A stretch of DNA of 64,000 bases from positions 930,001 to 994,000 of the forward strand of contig NZ_JACAWU010000002.1 of the NCBI RefSeq assembly GCF_013391635.1, in the 5' to 3' direction. The position numbers were made by a program, and so were the translations under genes. This document shows, one piece after another, positions 9,166 through 17,302 of the stretch. This DNA is from Natronomonas gomsonensis (GTDB taxonomy: Archaea; Halobacteriota; Halobacteria; Halobacteriales; Haloarculaceae). The first letter of the stretch is position 1. Each line of letters starts with the position of its first letter. A model generated the notes under the pieces. That model was not told where the DNA came from and made no database searches. It saw only the letters and a list, made by a program, of their open reading frames with translations.

Positions 9166-11106
9166 ATGTCTAATGAACCGCCTGAGTCGTCCGCGAGGAA
9201 AAGTACGTATCGACGCCGAACGGTAATGGGAGGGCTTGCAGCGAGTGCGAGTCTCGGCGCACTCGGCTCGGAAGCCAGCAGCCAAGCACAAGCGCAAACG
9301 GATGACGAACCCGAAGAGTGGCCCCCAGTGGATATCTGGGAAGCACACGTCGCCGTCCTGTCGGGGAATCAAGCCGACGTCGAAACCGATGCGAGTGGTT
9401 GCACGCACATGATGCCGGGTGAGGAAGGGACGCTCGTGGTCGATCTCGTGCTCGAGGATATCGAGTGTGTCACCCAGGCGCATATCCACGAGGGCGGGCG
9501 GGGAGAGGATGGACCGGTTGTGGCACCGCTTCTCGGCTACACCGAAGAAGTGGACGGGAGCGGTGACGGCGATCCGCTAACCACCCCTCGGGACGTCCCG
9601 CTGATCGAAGGGACAGTCGTCGACGACCCCGAGCTCGTCGAAGCCATCTTGGACGATCCGGAAGCGTACTACGTCAACGTACATACGGTCCACAATCCGG
9701 GCGGAGAGATTCGCGGACAGATCCGCGGATTCGACTTCGGCCAGGAGACCGAACTCGAACCGGTGCCGGCGGAGTTCACTGTCTCGGGACTGGACCCGGA
9801 TGATATCGAAGTGGTCCGTGGCGAGCAGATAGACGTGTCCGCGCGGATTCGAAACGTCGGCGACATTACCGACATCCAAACCGTCGAACTTCGTATCGAC
9901 GACGAAGTCGTCGCGGAGCGCGAATTGGAGCTAGCCTGCCGTTCCTCCAGGAGGATTCGATTCGAGGATATCGACACCGACGGTTTCGACCCGGACGAGT
10001 ACGAATACGGTACGTTCACCGAAGGCGATTCGGAGACGGGGACGCTCACCGTCCTGCGACCGGCGGAGTTCAGAGTCTCCGATCTGAACCCGGAGGACGT
10101 GACCGTCACGCAGGGAGATCTAATCGATGTCTCCGCGACCATCGAAAACGTCGGCGACGTTTCCGATACGCAGACGGTCGAGTTCCGGGTCGACGACGAG
10201 CCTGTCGCCGAAGGGAGGTTAGAACTCGACGGAGGCGAGTCGAGACGGATCGCCTTCGAGGAGATCGACACGAGCGAACTCGACCCCGACGAGTACGAAC
10301 ACGGTATATTTACCGAAGACGATTCGGAGACGGCGACGCTAACCGTATTGAGCCCGCCGAATTTCATGGTTTCGGAGCTTGAGCCGATGGACGTGACCGT
10401 CACCCGCGGAGACCAAATCGATGTCTCCGCGACTATCGAAAACGTCGGCGAGGCGGCGGGTACACAGACGGTCGAGTTCCGAATCGGCGGCGAAACCATC
10501 GACGACCAAGCGCTCGAACTCGATGGAGGGGCGTCCGAAGCGGTCGGCTTCGATGCGGTAGACACCTCGGGGCTCGAACCCAGCGAATACGAGCACGGTG
10601 TTTTCACCGACGACGACTCCGTAACGGGGACACTGACCGTCGAAGCGGTCCAAGAAGCCCAGTTCGTGGTCGCCGAACTCGAGCCGGAGGTTCAAACCGT
10701 CGCCCAGGGGGAGCAGTTCGGCCTCACGGCGAGAATCGAAAACGTCGGCGAAGTGGCTGGCACGCAGACGGTCGAACTCTCGCTCGCTGAGGAGATTATC
10801 AGCGAACGAGAAGTGGAGCTCGAGAGTGGGGAATCAGCAATGCTCGACTACGAAGAAATCGAAACCGTCGGTCTCGACCCCGGCGAATACGAGTACGTCG
10901 TTTCCACCGGCGACACCTCCGCAACGGGGACATTGACCGTCGAAGCGGTAGACGGTGACGGCGAAGAAGAGAACGGCGAAGACGGTGAGGATGATGGTGG
11001 AGAGGAAACCCCCACCGAAGACACTCCTACGCAAGACACACCCACCGAAGACACTCCTACGCAAGACACACCCACCGAAGAAGATGGAGACGGAGGGGAT
11101 ACCTAA
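9166..11106 (+). CDS. Tat-exported surface protein: CHRD domain plus four CARDB-like repeats
   Basis: A twin-arginine signal (YRRRTVMGGLAASASLGALG, residues 15-34) is followed by a CHRD domain (about 50-190; QAHIHEGGRGEDGPVV and NPGGEIRGQIRG). Four similar ~97-residue repeats follow, from about 200 to 592, each starting like EFTVSGLDPDDIEV and ending with GTLTV; they resemble CARDB-type adhesion modules (Ig-like fold). The last 50 residues are an acidic Thr/Pro linker, the kind that spans the S-layer or is glycosylated. No C-terminal membrane anchor is visible, so the protein may be secreted or held non-covalently. The role is probably structural or adhesive. Confidence 0.75.
   Translation: MSNEPPESSARKSTYRRRTVMGGLAASASLGALGSEASSQAQAQTDDEPEEWPPVDIWEAHVAVLSGNQADVETDASGCTHMMPGEEGTLVVDLVLEDIECVTQAHIHEGGRGEDGPVVAPLLGYTEEVDGSGDGDPLTTPRDVPLIEGTVVDDPELVEAILDDPEAYYVNVHTVHNPGGEIRGQIRGFDFGQETELEPVPAEFTVSGLDPDDIEVVRGEQIDVSARIRNVGDITDIQTVELRIDDEVVAERELELACRSSRRIRFEDIDTDGFDPDEYEYGTFTEGDSETGTLTVLRPAEFRVSDLNPEDVTVTQGDLIDVSATIENVGDVSDTQTVEFRVDDEPVAEGRLELDGGESRRIAFEEIDTSELDPDEYEHGIFTEDDSETATLTVLSPPNFMVSELEPMDVTVTRGDQIDVSATIENVGEAAGTQTVEFRIGGETIDDQALELDGGASEAVGFDAVDTSGLEPSEYEHGVFTDDDSVTGTLTVEAVQEAQFVVAELEPEVQTVAQGEQFGLTARIENVGEVAGTQTVELSLAEEIISEREVELESGESAMLDYEEIETVGLDPGEYEYVVSTGDTSATGTLTVEAVDGDGEEENGEDGEDDGGEETPTEDTPTQDTPTEDTPTQDTPTEEDGDGGDT
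11011..11080 (+). repeat. 30-bp tandem repeat inside the Thr/Pro tail
   Basis: A 30-base unit beginning CCCACCGAAGACACTCC is repeated exactly at 11011-11040 and 11041-11070, with ten bases of a third copy. It encodes PTEDTPTQDT units. Exact identity implies recent duplication by slippage in a low-complexity coding tail. Confidence 0.85.
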
Positions 11107-11344
11107 ACCGTCCAAAGATAGCGGGTATACACCGCGGCTGATATCTATCGGTAGTACCCGGAGTCAGTCGTCGTCGCGAGACGCTGCGACGGTATCGCTG
11201 GGACGTGGAGGGACAGGTCCTCGAACGTTAGAATGGTCGGGGACTCTCGTAAGAGCGGGTTACGGGAAGTAACAGCGAATTATCACCGAACAGCCTGCGA
11301 AACGATGTCGATAGTTAACGGGTAGTCCTCGCTAATGCGCTGCC

Positions 11345-12202
11345 ATGTCCGATAACTCCGACCGCGCTGCGTGGCAGGTGACGACCGACCGCGAACGGAT
11401 ACGAGAGTGGGCCGAAGACCACGAGGTAGTGCCCGTCCTCGACGAGAGAGGTGGTAATAATCTGCGGCTGCTCTCGAACCCCGACGACGACCTCGGCGAA
11501 CAGCTGTCCTGGGACCGGTTCTTCGAGCGCTTCGAGACCGAACCGCTGGCGCTTCGGTACCGGGAGACGGCGACCAGGGGAGGAGGCCAGCCGGCCTACG
11601 AGTTCGTGGACAGAGACGAGATTACTGAAGCGGAAGTCGACGAACAGGTGCCCCCAGACTCCTTCGAGGCGGAGATGCACGAGGACGACGGCGAAAGTCA
11701 GCGGACGCCCCCGGGACCGGGGACGGAGGGGACCGGCGTCACACAGGTCGACAGCGAGACGGCCGCCCGTAGCGACGAGGCCGCCGAGAGAGACGAAACG
11801 CCGACTTCAGACGTGGACGACGCGGCTGAAGGGGACACCGCGATATCGTCGTCGTCACGCGACGACGAGGTAGGTGCGTTCGTCCTCGACGAAATTCACG
11901 AGCAGCCTGAACTCGTAGACAACGTCGAGGAGGAGTACCTGACGTTCCGGAACACGGGCGACGAGGCACTGAACCTCTCGGGGTGGGTCGTCGAAAACGA
12001 AGACGGCCAGCGGTTCGTCTTCCCGGACGGATTCATCCTCAATTCCGGCCAGAACGTCACGGTGCACAGCGGCCGGGGGTCCGACACCGAGACCGATGTC
12101 TACTGGGACGCCACGAACGTGGTCTGGAACGACGACGGTGACACGATTACCGTCAAGGCTGCGGACGGGCGAGAGGTACTTCGAGAGCCGTACCTGAAGT
12201 GA
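11345..12202 (+). CDS. Lamin-tail-domain protein with N-terminal uncharacterised domain
   Basis: The 285-residue protein has no signal peptide and so is probably cytoplasmic. Residues 1-95 form a folded charged domain (WQVTTDRERIREWAEDHEVV start) of a kind seen in haloarchaeal hypothetical proteins. An acidic disordered linker spans about 110-175. The C-terminus is a lamin-tail (LTD) immunoglobulin fold (EYLTFRNTGDEALNLSGW, FPDGFILNSGQNVTVHSG). LTD domains are often found with nucleases or surface proteins, but no catalytic motif is visible here. A box ATAGTTAACGG near 11311-11321, about 29 bases before ATG, supports the start. Confidence 0.75.
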   Translation: MSDNSDRAAWQVTTDRERIREWAEDHEVVPVLDERGGNNLRLLSNPDDDLGEQLSWDRFFERFETEPLALRYRETATRGGGQPAYEFVDRDEITEAEVDEQVPPDSFEAEMHEDDGESQRTPPGPGTEGTGVTQVDSETAARSDEAAERDETPTSDVDDAAEGDTAISSSSRDDEVGAFVLDEIHEQPELVDNVEEEYLTFRNTGDEALNLSGWVVENEDGQRFVFPDGFILNSGQNVTVHSGRGSDTETDVYWDATNVVWNDDGDTITVKAADGREVLREPYLK

Positions 12203-12287
12203 GTGGGGCGCTCGACTCACCCGGAGGTAATCGTCAGAAACGCGAACTACGATTGTTCCATAGAGGGGATGCGAATCTCGGTCGGTA

Positions 12288-12527
12288 TCAGACGTTGAGC
12301 CGAACTGTCGTGTCGGTGATTTTCGAGACGTACTGGTCGGTCAAGTGGTGGACCCCCTGGTTCACCGTTCCGTCCCAGTTCAGTTCCGAGAGCGTCTTTG
12401 AATCGGCGTCCGGGCCGACTTCGACGTACAGGTCGCCGTTCCGTACGTCCTCCACGATACCGACCTCGACGCCGTTCTGGTCGACCACCCGCTTTCCGAG
12501 GTGTTTGTCGGTGTATTGAGCAACCAT
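12288..12527 (-). CDS. PRC-barrel-like small protein
   Basis: The 79-residue beta-rich protein includes GKRVVDQNGVEVGIVEDV, typical of PRC-barrel domains, which in archaea are small stand-alone proteins of unclear function. I chose the start at MVAQYTDKHLGKRV (12527), because the four codons before it add nothing recognisable. Its upstream side on the minus strand carries one copy of the ~95-bp repeat that also precedes the antitoxin gene. Confidence 0.65.
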   Translation of the reverse strand: MVAQYTDKHLGKRVVDQNGVEVGIVEDVRNGDLYVEVGPDADSKTLSELNWDGTVNQGVHHLTDQYVSKITDTTVRLNV

Positions 12528-12617
12528 ACGTACGAACATACTCGCGCCAACGTCGAATGCGTTTGGGGTGTCCTTGCTTGCAAAAGTCCCCGCGAGCCTC
12601 CGTGGTTTCGCGAACCA

Positions 12618-12721
12618 GACCGGGACCTATGTCTATACTGTGGCCACATCCAGATCTCCGTAGAGACGGGATTTGCGGTCAAAAGTGGCGGCCATTGCAC
12701 TCACGGCTCACAATCTATCCA
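12618..12721. repeat. Imperfect ~95-bp repeat, copy 1
   Basis: It aligns with 13540-13630. Shared blocks are GACCGGG(A/G)CCTATGTCTA, GTGGCCAC, CCAGAT, GAGAC, GTCAAAA and GCGGCC, then CACTCA and GGCTC, with a few small gaps. Its right end (12690-12721) also matches 4886-4917. The two copies lie upstream of two minus-strand genes and enclose the toxin remnant and antitoxin. Confidence 0.6.
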
Positions 12722-12763
12722 CGGTGAACGTATGTAGCGGGATTGTAGAGTCCACTCTTCGCG

Positions 12764-13233
12764 TTACTGTTCGTCCAGCAACTCGATGCCGCGCTCCACA
12801 ACAGCCTCCGTCACGAAGAGACTCGTCTCACGCTGGAGTGCTCGCATACGCGATGCTGCTTCGTCTCTGCCGAGCAATCCGCGACCGAAACCGACAGCGA
12901 TGACGCCGATAGAACCGCGTACTTCGACACCTGTGTTGGAGGTACCTCTCGGGCAGCGAGGTCGTCAGTTAGGAGAACGATTCCCCGCTCTTCAGCGACT
13001 GCAATCGCGGCGCGTTCTCCGGCGTCCAGTTCTTCAGTTCCGACTCGGCTTCCACCGGCTTCGACGAGTTCGTACGAGAAATCGGCCAACCCCTCTGGAA
13101 CGCCACCGGTGTCGACCTCCTTGTAAACCGTGTCTGGAACGAGGAGTGTGTCAAACGTCGCGAGCAGTTCGAGCAAGTCGATTTCGGCGAGGTGAATGAG
13201 CGGTCATGCGTCCGAGACAGCCGCACGCGTCAC
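12764..13233 (-). pseudogene. DUF3368-type PIN-domain toxin, doubly disrupted
   Basis: Read with two corrections, the sequence is a normal ~156-residue PIN toxin (metal-dependent RNase). It starts with GTG at 13233, overlapping the antitoxin stop by GTGA. Codon 10 is TGA (13204-13206), where this family has Ser in SDASPLIHLA; here it reads SDA-stop-PLIHLAEIDLLELL. The frame is then intact through VPDTVYKEV and GIVLLTDDLAAREV. A one-base deletion near 12943 shifts it, and the rest continues in another frame as TGVEVRGSIGVIAVGFGRGL to a TAA at 12764. Both lesions are in the raw sequence, so the toxin is probably dead. Confidence 0.85.
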
Positions 13234-13508
13234 GCGTTCAAACCCCAGTCGACGTCTGCCTCAACGACCTCCCGCTCTCGATCCGCTCGCTCGACTTTCG
13301 TCCGACCGACACGTTCGATTGCTTCCTTGCGGTCGAGTTCACCGTCGAGGTACCGCGCGAGAACGAGGTTCTCCCACAGGTGTTCAAGACCGCGTTCGAG
13401 TGCCTGCTCGAATACTTCGGACTCCGGAAGGCCACGGGCTTCGGCGATTTCTCGAACCCGGTCGGAGATTTCGGCGGCCATACCGTATGACTGCTCGGCA
13501 ACGTTCAT
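13230..13508 (-). CDS. UPF0175-type antitoxin
   Basis: The 92-residue protein starts MNVAEQSYGMAAEISDRVRE and contains SEVFEQALERGLEHLWENLV and DRKEAIERVG, matching the UPF0175 family of helix-turn-helix antitoxins that usually precede DUF3368/PIN toxins. Its stop codon overlaps the toxin start. Starts at 13508 or 13481 are both possible. The reading frame is intact although its toxin partner is broken, so it may persist as an orphan antitoxin or an autorepressor. Confidence 0.75.
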   Translation of the reverse strand: MNVAEQSYGMAAEISDRVREIAEARGLPESEVFEQALERGLEHLWENLVLARYLDGELDRKEAIERVGRTKVERADREREVVEADVDWGLNA

Positions 13509-13539
13509 AAATCCGTGTCTGCCTACTCGGCGAGAGCCT

Positions 13540-13630
13540 GACCGGGGCCTATGTCTACGGTGGCCACGACCAGATACCACAGAGACTCATTCTACCGTCA
13601 AAATAGCGGCCTCGGCACTCATAGGGCTCG
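13540..13630. repeat. Imperfect ~95-bp repeat, copy 2
   Basis: This is the partner of 12618-12721. It begins GACCGGGGCCTATGTCTAC and continues with GTGGCCAC, CCAGAT, GAGAC, GTCAAAA and GCGGCC in the same order. It lies just upstream of the antitoxin start on the minus strand, as copy 1 lies upstream of the PRC-barrel gene. A duplicated control region or a decayed small mobile element are both possible. Confidence 0.6.
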
Positions 13631-13719
13631 TCACCGTCGGCTGCCTACACCAACTCGGCCCGCTGGCTCGTCATCGGCCACTCACGGATAAAACGTCGAA
13701 CGGCAAGTGCGTTCCGTCG

Positions 13720-14109
13720 TTACTCCTCGTCGGCCGAGGGGATGAAGCCGAACTGTTCGCCGACGCCGAAAACGTCGAACTGTCGGAGGAGTTCGGCGAA
13801 CTCTTCATCGGAGGGGTCGACGAGCAGGAGGTCGTTGTCGAAGTCCATCGACAGCGTGTCCTCGCCGAAGTCGACGAGAAAGTTCCCGTCGGTGAACTCC
13901 CCAGCGATCTCGTCGCTGGATTCGACGGCGTCCTGTAGCAGTTCGCCGACGGACTGGCCGGTGTTTGCGGCCTCTTCCAGCAGTTCGACAGCGATGTCGG
14001 GCGCCGAGGAGGGGTCCTCGACGGCCTGCTGGAGCAAGTCACCGAGCGTCTGACCGGTGTCTTCCATCTGTGCCTGCAGTTCCTCGAACAGCTCTCGTGC
14101 GTCGCTCAT
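13720..14109 (-). CDS. Small acidic haloarchaeal protein of unknown function
   Basis: The 129-residue, very acidic protein starts at MSDARELFEELQAQMEDTG (14109). Two similar helical motifs, TGQTLGDLLQQAVEDPSSAP and TGQSVGELLQDAVESSDEIA, suggest internal duplication. The C-terminal part is beta-rich (NFLVDFGEDTLSMDFDNDLL). No family was recognised. A longer frame with 28 extra N-terminal codons exists but has basic, shadow-like composition. About 200 bases between this gene and the antitoxin contain no other gene. Confidence 0.6.
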   Translation of the reverse strand: MSDARELFEELQAQMEDTGQTLGDLLQQAVEDPSSAPDIAVELLEEAANTGQSVGELLQDAVESSDEIAGEFTDGNFLVDFGEDTLSMDFDNDLLLVDPSDEEFAELLRQFDVFGVGEQFGFIPSADEE

Positions 14110-14325
14110 GTGATTCGTCCGACTCGTTCGGGCGGGATAGGCGTGGCGGTTCTCTCGAAATCCGGCACACGTTCGGTGGTGAGGGCTTTCCACGGTCGTG
14201 GAATCCCGAATCCACGCCTTTCCACGAGAGTGCCGCTTCGAGACGACGGGATGGGTCCGGTCGCCACAGCGACGTGACAGCCTGCTGGAATAGCTGTTAA
14301 GTAGGCTCCAGCGCGATTAAGTACC

Positions 14326-14472
14326 ATGTCCCTCGGTACCGTACAACGCTGTCTGGAGTGTGGCTTCGAGGCGCCGCCGGGCTCCGACGCGTGGAGTCGC
14401 GTCGAACACCCACCGCTCGGGACGCTCACTCAGTGTCCGGAGTGTGGGAGTACGAACACGCACACCCTTTGA
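14326..14472 (+). CDS. 48-residue zinc-ribbon micro-protein
   Basis: The protein has two CxxC pairs, CLECG near residue 9 and CPECG near residue 37, separated by about 25 residues: a minimal treble-clef or rubredoxin-like zinc site. A TTAAGT box at 14297-14302 lies 27 bases before the ATG, supporting a leaderless transcript. Haloarchaea encode many such micro-proteins. The role is unknown. Confidence 0.75.
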   Translation: MSLGTVQRCLECGFEAPPGSDAWSRVEHPPLGTLTQCPECGSTNTHTL

Positions 14473-14506
14473 GAGAGCGTCTCCACGCCGGAAGGGAAGC
14501 GCCCGG

Positions 14507-14956
14507 TCAGGAACCGAACGCGACTTCGATGCCGAACATCGCCACGCCGATACCGACGGCGATAACCGACCCCGCGAGCAGTTGTGCGCCGAGGCCGAAA
14601 ACGAGCCCAGCGAGCACCGCACAGAAGCCGACTATCGTGCCGAGGCCGAACACCGCGTCCCCGGCCCCGAGTGGTTCTTCGTCGGGATAGGCGGCCGCAG
14701 CGGTCGCGAGGAACACGTGAACCCCCAGCGGGACGACGGAGACGACTGCGTACCCCGCATCCGTCCATCTGGGAGCGATTGCGGTCAGTTCGGTGAACTC
14801 CCGCAGCGTCGACACCGTATCGAGATAGAACAATCCGACGAACTGAATCAGGCTGTCGGTCACGGTCGTCGGGTCTCCGGACGTCGAGGCGACGACGATC
14901 GACGCGCCGACGAACCCCCACGCGAACAGCCAGACGAACACCTGATACGCCCCCAT
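14507..14956 (-). CDS. Four-helix membrane protein
   Basis: The 149-residue protein starts MGAYQVFVWLFAWGFVG. Hydrophobic segments lie near residues 5-20, 60-78, 90-112 and 115-140, so it is an integral membrane protein with about four helices. The longer open frame upstream overlaps the deoxyhypusine synthase gene in shadow frame, so the ATG at 14956 was chosen. The gene lies 47 bases after dys on the same strand and may be co-transcribed. No family was recognised. Confidence 0.65.
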   Translation of the reverse strand: MGAYQVFVWLFAWGFVGASIVVASTSGDPTTVTDSLIQFVGLFYLDTVSTLREFTELTAIAPRWTDAGYAVVSVVPLGVHVFLATAAAAYPDEEPLGAGDAVFGLGTIVGFCAVLAGLVFGLGAQLLAGSVIAVGIGVAMFGIEVAFGS

Positions 14957-15003
14957 GGCAGTCGTCTCTTCGCCGTCGGGCAAAAATCCGACGGGTGTTT
15001 CGA

Positions 15004-16023
15004 CTAGTCGCTTCGGTCGAGCGCCGCCGCGACCACGAGCGGGAGCGTAATGGTGGCGTCGGCGTACACCGAGACGTTCCGGGCGTCTTCCTTCAGTTTC
15101 CCCCAGGACCGCGCCTCGTCGAGCGTCGCTCCAGAGAGACCGCCGGTTTGCGGCGGGTCCATCGTCAACTGGACCGCATAATCGTAGGCCTCCGGCGTCA
15201 CCAGCATCGTCTGGAGGACGTAGTTCTTCGGGACGCCACCGCCGACGACGATGGCCGCCGTCGACTCCGCCTCGTAGGCGAGGTCGTTCAGCGGCGACAT
15301 GTCCTTCAGGGCGTCCAGCGAGAAGCCCGAGACCTGCGAGCGGAGCCACGCCTGCAACCCGAGGACGGAGTCCTGAATCGCCGGGACGTAGACGGGCACC
15401 TCGTTCTCGTATGCCGCGGCGGCGATGCCGGCGTCCTCCTCAATGTCATCGCGGTCGTTGACCTCGCTGTTCGCGCGGCCGAGTTCACGGGTAAATTCGG
15501 CGATGGAGACGACCTCCTCGCCGACGGCCTCGAACACCTCCTCTCGAAGGTGGTTCTCGAACAGCGCGAAGTGCTCCTGTGGGAGGTACACGTTGTAGAT
15601 GCGGTCGACTTCCTCGTGGCGTAACTGCTCGTCGAAGTCCCGCTCCTCGAGGTCGGGGTGCTCCTCCCGGCCGTGATGGTGTTTGCCGCCGATGGCCTCG
15701 ATTGAATCGTGGGTGAGGTTCGCGCCGGTCGTCACGAGTGCGTCGATGTGGCCCTCCCGGATGAGGTCGGCGACGATGGCTCGCATCCCGGCGGGAACCA
15801 TCGCCCCTGCGAGACCGAAGAAGGTGGTCGTCTCCTCGCTGGCGAATATCTCGCCGGTCACGTCGATTGCTTCCCCGAGGTTCGCGGCACCGATGCCCGC
15901 CTTGCCGTACTCGTCGGCGAGGTCGGCGACGGACATCCCCGCGGTGACGCGTGCGTGCTCGACGGGGTCGTGGTCGAACTCCTCGCGCTCGGGCGGTTCG
16001 TAGGTCTCGCTGTCGTCGCTCAT
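15004..16023 (-). CDS. dys: Deoxyhypusine synthase
   Basis: The 339-residue enzyme makes deoxyhypusine on translation factor aIF5A. Family features include FASEETTTFFGLAGAMVPAG (NAD-binding region), DALVTTGANLTHDSIEAIGG and GGGVPKNYVLQ, whose Lys is at the catalytic lysine position. I chose the start MSDDSETYEPPEREEFDH at 16023, because the ten residues before it are basic and unconserved. In haloarchaea agmatine rather than spermidine has been reported as the donor route. Confidence is high from several motifs. Confidence 0.93.
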   Translation of the reverse strand: MSDDSETYEPPEREEFDHDPVEHARVTAGMSVADLADEYGKAGIGAANLGEAIDVTGEIFASEETTTFFGLAGAMVPAGMRAIVADLIREGHIDALVTTGANLTHDSIEAIGGKHHHGREEHPDLEERDFDEQLRHEEVDRIYNVYLPQEHFALFENHLREEVFEAVGEEVVSIAEFTRELGRANSEVNDRDDIEEDAGIAAAAYENEVPVYVPAIQDSVLGLQAWLRSQVSGFSLDALKDMSPLNDLAYEAESTAAIVVGGGVPKNYVLQTMLVTPEAYDYAVQLTMDPPQTGGLSGATLDEARSWGKLKEDARNVSVYADATITLPLVVAAALDRSD

Positions 16024-16085
16024 TGTGGGACGGTCGGCCGGCGAGCGTTTCAAGGGCGCGATTTTCGGACGGACGACGGACGGCG

Positions 16086-16787
16086 TCAGGTTCGCAACGC
16101 GGCTGCGACGGTTCGGACCTGCGCGAGACCGTTAGCGACGAGGGCTTTCGGAAACCGCCGCCGGGCGTTGTCGATGGCGTCCGTCAGGGCGTCGTCGGCA
16201 TCCTCCTGGACGCCGGGACCGTGTCCGGAGAGCACCCGGTTCGGCTGAAGGTCGGCAAACGCCTCCCGAGGCGGCGTCAGCCGACGGAGCAACATGACGC
16301 CGAGGCGCTCGTCGCCGACGCGCATGTAGTCGGCGGCGCCGACGGATTCCGACGCCACGAGCGTCTCGCCGTCGTAGAGGGCGTACTCCTGCCAGGTGCT
16401 GCCGCTCCGGGCAACCTCGATGAGTTCGTACTCGCCGAGCGTTCCGCCCACGTCGAGACGGTCGGTCGGCGCGTCGATGGCGCCGGCCACGTCGGTCATC
16501 GGTGCCGGCAGCGTCACCGGGACGCCGTGGCGCTCGGCGAACGTGTCGGCATCGCGGGTGTGGTGATTCGAGAGGACGACGACGCCGGCAACGTCGCCGA
16601 ACTCCGCGATGAGCTCGTCGACTCCGGGGGCGTCGATTGGGTCGACTAGCCACACGCCGTCGTTCGTCAATAGGGCGTGGCTGGCTCGCTGCATCGTCTC
16701 TTCGGGATGTGCAATCCAGCCGACGCCGCCCATCCAGCGGTCTATTTCCTCGTAGTCGGTGGGGGAGTCCGTCGCTTTCGCTGGCAT
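16086..16787 (-). CDS. Metallo-beta-lactamase-fold-like protein
   Basis: The 233-residue protein has the MBL strand order: GVWLVDPIDAPGVDELIAEF, VVVLSNHHTRDADTFAERHG, then VLSGHGPGVQED near the C-terminus. The canonical HxHxDH zinc motif is altered to HHTRDAD, so metal use may be partial or lost. The start at MPAKATDSPTDYEE (16787) is preferred to an upstream MVVVT. The protein is soluble and the substrate is unknown. It lies 62 bases upstream of dys on the same strand. Confidence 0.7.
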   Translation of the reverse strand: MPAKATDSPTDYEEIDRWMGGVGWIAHPEETMQRASHALLTNDGVWLVDPIDAPGVDELIAEFGDVAGVVVLSNHHTRDADTFAERHGVPVTLPAPMTDVAGAIDAPTDRLDVGGTLGEYELIEVARSGSTWQEYALYDGETLVASESVGAADYMRVGDERLGVMLLRRLTPPREAFADLQPNRVLSGHGPGVQEDADDALTDAIDNARRRFPKALVANGLAQVRTVAAALRT

Positions 16788-16858
16788 GGTCACTACGACC
16801 ACCGACTGGCGTTAAAGTGTTGTCGTGGCGACAGACTATGCGAACGACGGCCGAGCGG

Positions 16859-17182
16859 TCAGTTGTACTCCCGCCAGCGGTACCCGCAGTCCTGACACTT
16901 GAAAAAGCGCGTCGGCGGTTCGTCGGCGGCGCCGGTCTGTTTGATGGTGTACCACGCCTTCCCGTGACCGCACTTCTCGCAGGTCACGTCGTCTGCAGTC
17001 GGCTTGCCCTCGAAGTTCGCACCCTCTTCGGTTTCGATGAGTTCGGCCTCGGATTGGGCCTCCGTCGTGACGAACTCCGCGGCCCGCTCTTCGTCTTTCG
17101 ACTGTCTCGCCCCGCAGGACGAACACACCATCTCGCCGTCCGCGGAGTGCATCATCGAACCACACTCGTCGCAAAACTGCAT
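16859..17182 (-). CDS. tfs: Transcription factor S (TFIIS-like, Rpb9-like)
   Basis: The 107-residue protein starts MQFCDECGSMM with an N-terminal CxxC...CxxC ribbon (residues 4-24). The C-terminal TFIIS-type ribbon has CEKCGHGKAWYTIKQTGAAD and CQDCGYRWREY. The usual catalytic Asp-Glu pair of the TFIIS hairpin is replaced by TGAADEP, close to the QTRSADEP of other archaeal TFS. It helps RNA polymerase restart after backtracking by stimulating transcript cleavage. The start at 17182 is supported by the Cys position. It lies 120 bases downstream of the Cys-rich gene at 17303-17746. Confidence 0.88.
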   Translation of the reverse strand: MQFCDECGSMMHSADGEMVCSSCGARQSKDEERAAEFVTTEAQSEAELIETEEGANFEGKPTADDVTCEKCGHGKAWYTIKQTGAADEPPTRFFKCQDCGYRWREYN

Positions 17183-17302
17183 GGCTGGTGCTAGCGGTCC
17201 GAGAGGCAAAACCGTGTGGATTCACACGGACTGTTGTCGCTTGGTCTCAGTCATCGCCGACCCGCACTGGCGATGGCCGATACATCGTTACAACACTCCG
17301 TA

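Noticed and set aside
11011-11080. Possible CRISPR-like repeats
   Set aside because: The 30-bp units are directly tandem with no spacers and encode PTEDTPTQDT repeats in frame, so this is coding low-complexity DNA.
13192-13938. 248-codon open frame on the plus strand
   Set aside because: It crosses antisense to the antitoxin and a small acidic protein gene; it is Ser/Arg-rich shadow composition.
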